Assembly (NCBI GenBank): GCA_934101235.1
Contig: CAKORH010000034.1
Span: 1-8,450 of the forward strand
DNA from: an uncultured Bacilli bacterium
GTDB taxonomy: Bacteria > Bacillota_I > Bacilli_A > RF39 > UBA660
Direction: 5' to 3'
DNA: 8,450 bases
In this document: piece after piece, positions 5,446 to 8,450 of the stretch
Layout: each line of letters starts with the position of its first letter
How positions within the stretch are numbered: position 1 is the first letter of the stretch
Made by a program: the position numbers and the translations under genes
The notes under the pieces: model-generated
The model's input: only the letters and a program-made list of their open reading frames with translations
Told to the model about the DNA's origin: nothing
The model's database searches: none

Positions 5446-7960
5446 ATTTTAATTCCTCCACTATATTCATCTTTTTAATCTTTCTTTTCATTACTAAATA
5501 TATAACTAACATTATTACACCTATTATAAACAATAAAATCAAAATGCTTACTATACTAAATGAAATAGGCATATATAATCCCAATATTGACATTGTATAT
5601 TTTAATAATTTAATTAACATTACAGTAAATACAACTGAAACTAAAGCAGAAATAAAATATGATAAAAATACTTCTATAAAGATCATTTTATTTAATTGTA
5701 TTCTACTCATTGAAGTAGAATACAATACAGCCATTTCTTTTTTTCTTTCAAAGAAACTAACAGTTTGATTATTAATTATTCCTATTAAAGCAACACCTAT
5801 TATTACCAAAACAACTTCTATAATGGTCTTATAAGTTTCCTTCATAGCATTTTCTGTTTTTTCTATATATTCTTGTTGTGAATATACCTCTGGCATTTGA
5901 TACGTAATAGTTCTTAAAACCTCTTTTCTTATATCTTTTATATTATTTTCATCAGTCACTTGAATAAAATATTGTTGATTTGAAAATATAGGTATTAGAT
6001 CTTCTACAATACTTTCACTCAATATTATACTCATATAATTTACTCTGCTTGTATCTGCAAATCCAACAACTTTTAAATTTAATGGAGTTTCAACAGTAAA
6101 TCTTTCTTCTTTGGTTATACCATTTACTACAACTATATCTCCTATTTTTAATTTATATTTTTCTTTAAAATATTCACTTACAATAATTTCATTTTCTGAA
6201 AGATTATCTGCCAATTTTGCATCTAAGTCTAATAAATTGCTATCTTCTAATAATGTTTTATAATTATCACTATATAACAAAGTTAAATGATTAATTTTGT
6301 TATTTGCAAAAGTAACAGAGTCATAATTTTTAGCAAGATCATCTGTATATAATACTGAAACTCTTTCAACATTATCAATAGCACGAATATCGCTAGTAAC
6401 ATCCATAGGTTCAAGAGATGAATATACATATAATTCTGATTTAACCATATCAAGTTTAGCTTTATAACTACTAATAGAATAGTTTAATAAAGCGAATAAT
6501 AATAACGATACACACATCATAACTGAAACAATAACATTTGTATTTATTTGTAATTTATTATTTACAATTGTATTTTTAGCCATTTGCCAAACAGGATTTT
6601 CAACTTTATCCATCAATTTGCTAAAATATCTAGTTATAGTTGGTAATAATAATGCAATAGCTATAAACAATGATAAAATGCCAATAATACAAAAGACAAA
6701 ATTTAAATTACAACTAAATATTATTGATACAACACCTATTGTCAAGAAAAAGAAACCAAATAATAATTTATTTATTGAATATTTATATATACTCTCATGT
6801 TTATTAAATATGCATTCCTTTATGCTCAACTTACTTGACTTTAAAATTTCTGAAATTGATAAACCAATTTGAAATAAAACTAACATTACTATAGTCAATA
6901 TAATGATTAGGAAACCATAAGTTTCAAATGAAACCATTTCAATTGTTATACTCATAGTATCTTCCATCATTTCAAATAACAAGAATAATGCTTTAGTAAA
7001 TCCAACACCGGCTACTGAACCTAATACACCACCAATTAGACCATAAATTGCCATCTCCATCAAAAGAATTAAATTCATCTTTTTAACCGAAGCCCCAATA
7101 CTTCTAAAAGAACCAATAATAGGAATTCTCTCACTAATTATTATCTTCACAATTGAATTCAAGGTAAAATAAACCACTATTAAAATTAATAATAAAGCAA
7201 TAATTCCAATTTTCAAAATATATCCAAAAGTAACATATAAACTTGGAGCTTCAACACTTATGAAATTCATTCCATAATCATCTTCTATATTATTCAATTC
7301 TTCTGTTAATACAGACATTGTTTTGTTGCCTAAATAATTTAAGCAAAAATATTCATATGGCATTTTGTCTTCGCCAATTAATTTTAAAAATGTTTGTTCA
7401 TTTGACACAAATGATAGTTCTTGTAAAAACGCACCAGAATCTTTTGCAATATATTTAACAACTAAATTATGTACACTACCATTTTCGTCATAATATTGTA
7501 TTTGTTTGTTTTCTTCTAACTTATACTTACTAGCAACACTACTTGAAACAATAATTTCATTATCATTTAACACTATATTTTTTTCTTCTTTAAATTCAAT
7601 CATTTTCATTTTTATGGATTGCTGAATATTTAATCCTAATAAAGGTGTTGATACAAATTCATTTTTTTCATTTTTTATATATCCATAACTGTAATCGCTT
7701 ACACCTAGATAATCAAATTCAACACCAACAGATTTAATCCTATCTATACTTAATTTTTCTTCTGTAACAGGATAAACCATATAATTATATCCTCCCATAA
7801 AAGAATTAGATAAAGAATTCCAGAATGATTTAATTGAAAATACCATTCCTAAAGATAATGATAATAAAAGACCAACTCCAAAGAGGGATATTATAATTAA
7901 AAAAGTTCTCCCTATATTTTCTTTAATATTTCTTATAATATGTTTCAAAAAAATTCTCAT
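5438..7960 (-). CDS. ABC transporter permease, FtsX/MacB-like, 10 TM
   Basis: An 840-residue integral membrane subunit made of two FtsX-type halves. Predicted helices lie near 17-42, 245-268, 298-325, 347-370, 397-415, 420-442, 471-493, 711-731, 761-784 and 802-824. Two large extracytoplasmic domains of about 200 residues (roughly 45-243 and 495-708) resemble MacB periplasmic core domains. The RSIGASVKKMNLI and AVLYSTSMSRIQLNK segments after helices 2 and 8 are the conserved FtsX coupling-helix regions contacting the ATPase. The ten-helix duplicated form is typical of Bacillota transporters linked to peptide or lipid handling, not the four-helix MacB of Gram-negatives. ATG 7960 is the first possible start, because an in-frame TAG lies two codons upstream. 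Its ribosome-binding site is weak (AAGG about 13 nt away), unlike the other operon genes. It is the first gene of the operon. Substrate unknown. Confidence 0.93.
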   Translation of the reverse strand: MRIFLKHIIRNIKENIGRTFLIIISLFGVGLLLSLSLGMVFSIKSFWNSLSNSFMGGYNYMVYPVTEEKLSIDRIKSVGVEFDYLGVSDYSYGYIKNEKNEFVSTPLLGLNIQQSIKMKMIEFKEEKNIVLNDNEIIVSSSVASKYKLEENKQIQYYDENGSVHNLVVKYIAKDSGAFLQELSFVSNEQTFLKLIGEDKMPYEYFCLNYLGNKTMSVLTEELNNIEDDYGMNFISVEAPSLYVTFGYILKIGIIALLLILIVVYFTLNSIVKIIISERIPIIGSFRSIGASVKKMNLILLMEMAIYGLIGGVLGSVAGVGFTKALFLLFEMMEDTMSITIEMVSFETYGFLIIILTIVMLVLFQIGLSISEILKSSKLSIKECIFNKHESIYKYSINKLLFGFFFLTIGVVSIIFSCNLNFVFCIIGILSLFIAIALLLPTITRYFSKLMDKVENPVWQMAKNTIVNNKLQINTNVIVSVMMCVSLLLFALLNYSISSYKAKLDMVKSELYVYSSLEPMDVTSDIRAIDNVERVSVLYTDDLAKNYDSVTFANNKINHLTLLYSDNYKTLLEDSNLLDLDAKLADNLSENEIIVSEYFKEKYKLKIGDIVVVNGITKEERFTVETPLNLKVVGFADTSRVNYMSIILSESIVEDLIPIFSNQQYFIQVTDENNIKDIRKEVLRTITYQMPEVYSQQEYIEKTENAMKETYKTIIEVVLVIIGVALIGIINNQTVSFFERKKEMAVLYSTSMSRIQLNKMIFIEVFLSYFISALVSVVFTVMLIKLLKYTMSILGLYMPISFSIVSILILLFIIGVIMLVIYLVMKRKIKKMNIVEELKYE

Positions 7961-8000
7961 ATACTACACACTACCTTATTCCCTACAACTCTTAAGTTAC

Positions 8001-8018
8001 TCGTAGAGCTTCCTACGA
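8001..8018 (-). promoter_or_regulatory. 18-bp dyad in operon leader (candidate operator or leader hairpin)
   Basis: A perfect dyad TCGTAG-N6-CTACGA lies about 11 bp downstream of the -10 box, in the first ~20 nt of the predicted transcript. As DNA this is a classic repressor operator position. As RNA it forms a 6-bp hairpin. The CTACGA-type arm could instead pair, with one G-U, with TTGTAG further down (7980-7985 region) near the start of the permease gene. Which role applies cannot be decided from sequence alone. Confidence 0.5.
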
Positions 8019-8028
8019 TACCGCAATT

Positions 8029-8057
8029 AGTATAACACAAGCAATTAATTTTTACAA
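8029..8057 (-). promoter_or_regulatory. Sigma-A-type promoter of the ABC-peptidase operon
   Basis: On the minus strand, -35 TTGTAA (complement of 8052-8057) is separated by exactly 17 bp from -10 TATACT (complement of 8029-8034). The -10 has an upstream TG giving an extended -10, TGTTATACT. The predicted start near 8022 leaves a leader of about 60 nt before the permease ATG at 7960. It is the only convincing promoter I see for the four overlapping or adjacent genes downstream. Confidence 0.75.
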
Positions 8058-8176
8058 TGATATTTAATTTTTGAGTTCCGGTATTTTACAAAAATCAGAC
8101 TACTTTTTTAATAATTTATTTAATAATACTTGTTAAATCTTATTTTTTACAAAAATTTTATTTTTTATTTCACGCC

Positions 8177-8206
8177 AAAATTGAACATCGTTAGATGTTC
8201 AATTTT
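8177..8206. terminator. Terminator-like hairpin downstream of the right-edge gene
   Basis: A 13-bp perfect inverted repeat, AAAATTGAACATC (8177-8189) and GATGTTCAATTTT (8194-8206), with loop GTTA. It begins 24 nt after the stop of the minus-strand fragment at 8230-8448. The stem is A/T-symmetric, and only a short T-tract follows on each strand, so termination may be moderate. It separates that gene from the four-gene operon. The remainder of 8058-8176 is AT-rich with no ORF I can support. Confidence 0.6.
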
Positions 8207-8229
8207 ATAGTTTTAAGTTTTTTATTAAT

Positions 8230-8448
8230 TTATATTTTAAGACATAGCTGCTTATATTTTTCTCTTATCTCTATTTCTTGCCACTTTTTAATGTCTGTAT
8301 GTGCATATGCTAGTATATTTTTTATTCCTCTTGCAAACTGGCTCATCCATACTATGACCTTTCCTCTTAATGATTTACTTGATTCTACTATTTTTATACT
8401 TAATAGTTTTTTATTTACTTCTTCTGCTAATAAACTAATATGTCCTAA
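8230..8448 (-). CDS. C-terminal fragment of an unrecognised protein (runs off right edge)
   Basis: On the minus strand an open frame enters from the right edge and gives 72 residues before TAA (complement of 8230-8232). It begins LGHISLLAEEVNKKLL and contains KSLRGKVIVWMSQFARGIKN and a basic, helical end rich in lysine and glutamate. Composition and lysine codon use resemble real coding sequence. I do not recognise the family. A basic helical C-terminus of this kind is common in DNA-binding or mobile-element proteins, which would suit the neighbourhood, but that is only a guess. Start and length are outside the window, so I cannot say whether the gene is whole. Confidence 0.5.
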   Translation of the reverse strand, partial: LGHISLLAEEVNKKLLSIKIVESSKSLRGKVIVWMSQFARGIKNILAYAHTDIKKWQEIEIREKYKQLCLKI

Positions 8449-8450
8449 AT

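Noticed and set aside
5544..5768. 74-codon plus-strand ORF
   Set aside because: It is antisense within the permease gene, in sequence coding for its C-terminal part. No ribosome-binding site and no recognisable protein features.
6618..6872. 84-codon plus-strand ORF
   Set aside because: It is antisense to the permease membrane segments. Its hydrophobic, Asn/Ile-rich translation is what the opposite strand of such a gene gives in AT-rich DNA.
7961..8022. Possible riboswitch in the operon leader
   Set aside because: The leader is only about 60 nt and shows no core motif of the riboswitch classes I can recall (purine, preQ1, SAM, c-di-GMP, guanidine, fluoride). It is kept only as a dyad or hairpin.
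1..8450. CRISPR array, tRNA or rRNA genes
   Set aside because: No regularly spaced repeat series, no cloverleaf-like segment with a T-loop GTTCGA motif and no rRNA-like conserved stretch were seen on either strand.

Overview
This window is very AT-rich (by eye roughly 25-30% GC). It reads as a low-GC Bacillota genome, possibly one of the uncultured gut lineages. The support is AT-biased codon use, strong AGGAGG-type ribosome binding sites, tightly overlapping genes, a sigma-A-like promoter and intrinsic terminators. The intact genes read through with the standard code and use TGG for tryptophan. I cannot name a species.

Left third (1-2100, + strand): a graveyard of mobile DNA. It opens with the tail of a DDE (IS4-type) transposase that stops before its last catalytic region. 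A hairpin/terminator follows, then a heavily decayed IS91-family (HUH, Y2) transposase at 369-1806. That reading frame carries a stop codon and about five frameshifts. It is also split by a 194-bp non-coding element at 651-844, which has 15-bp terminal inverted repeats and an 8-bp target duplication. Removing the element and one duplication copy restores the frame through the transposase zinc-finger motif. A small broken zinc-ribbon gene (1827-1996) follows the transposase.

Centre and right (2144-8057, - strand): one well-formed four-gene operon transcribed leftward. Its promoter has an extended -10 (8029-8057), followed by a leader with an 18-bp dyad (8001-8018). The genes, in order, are: a 10-helix FtsX/MacB-type ABC permease with two extracytoplasmic domains (7960-5438); its ATPase (5445-4729); a membrane-anchored M13 (neprilysin/PepO-like) zinc metallopeptidase with an intact active site (4742-2694); and a small three-helix membrane protein with a four-cysteine exposed tail (2675-2190). 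The genes overlap by 8 nt and 14 nt, and the last pair are 18 nt apart. A 15-bp-stem terminator at 2144-2183 ends the unit.

The likely logic is that the ABC pair moves or senses a peptide or lipid-linked substrate at the membrane while the M13 enzyme cleaves peptides on the outer face. Candidate roles are peptide signal export and processing, or resistance to antimicrobial peptides. No precursor peptide gene is visible in the window, so the substrate is unknown.

Right edge (8177-8450): a terminator-like hairpin, then the C-terminal 72 residues of an unrecognised minus-strand protein that enters from beyond the window.
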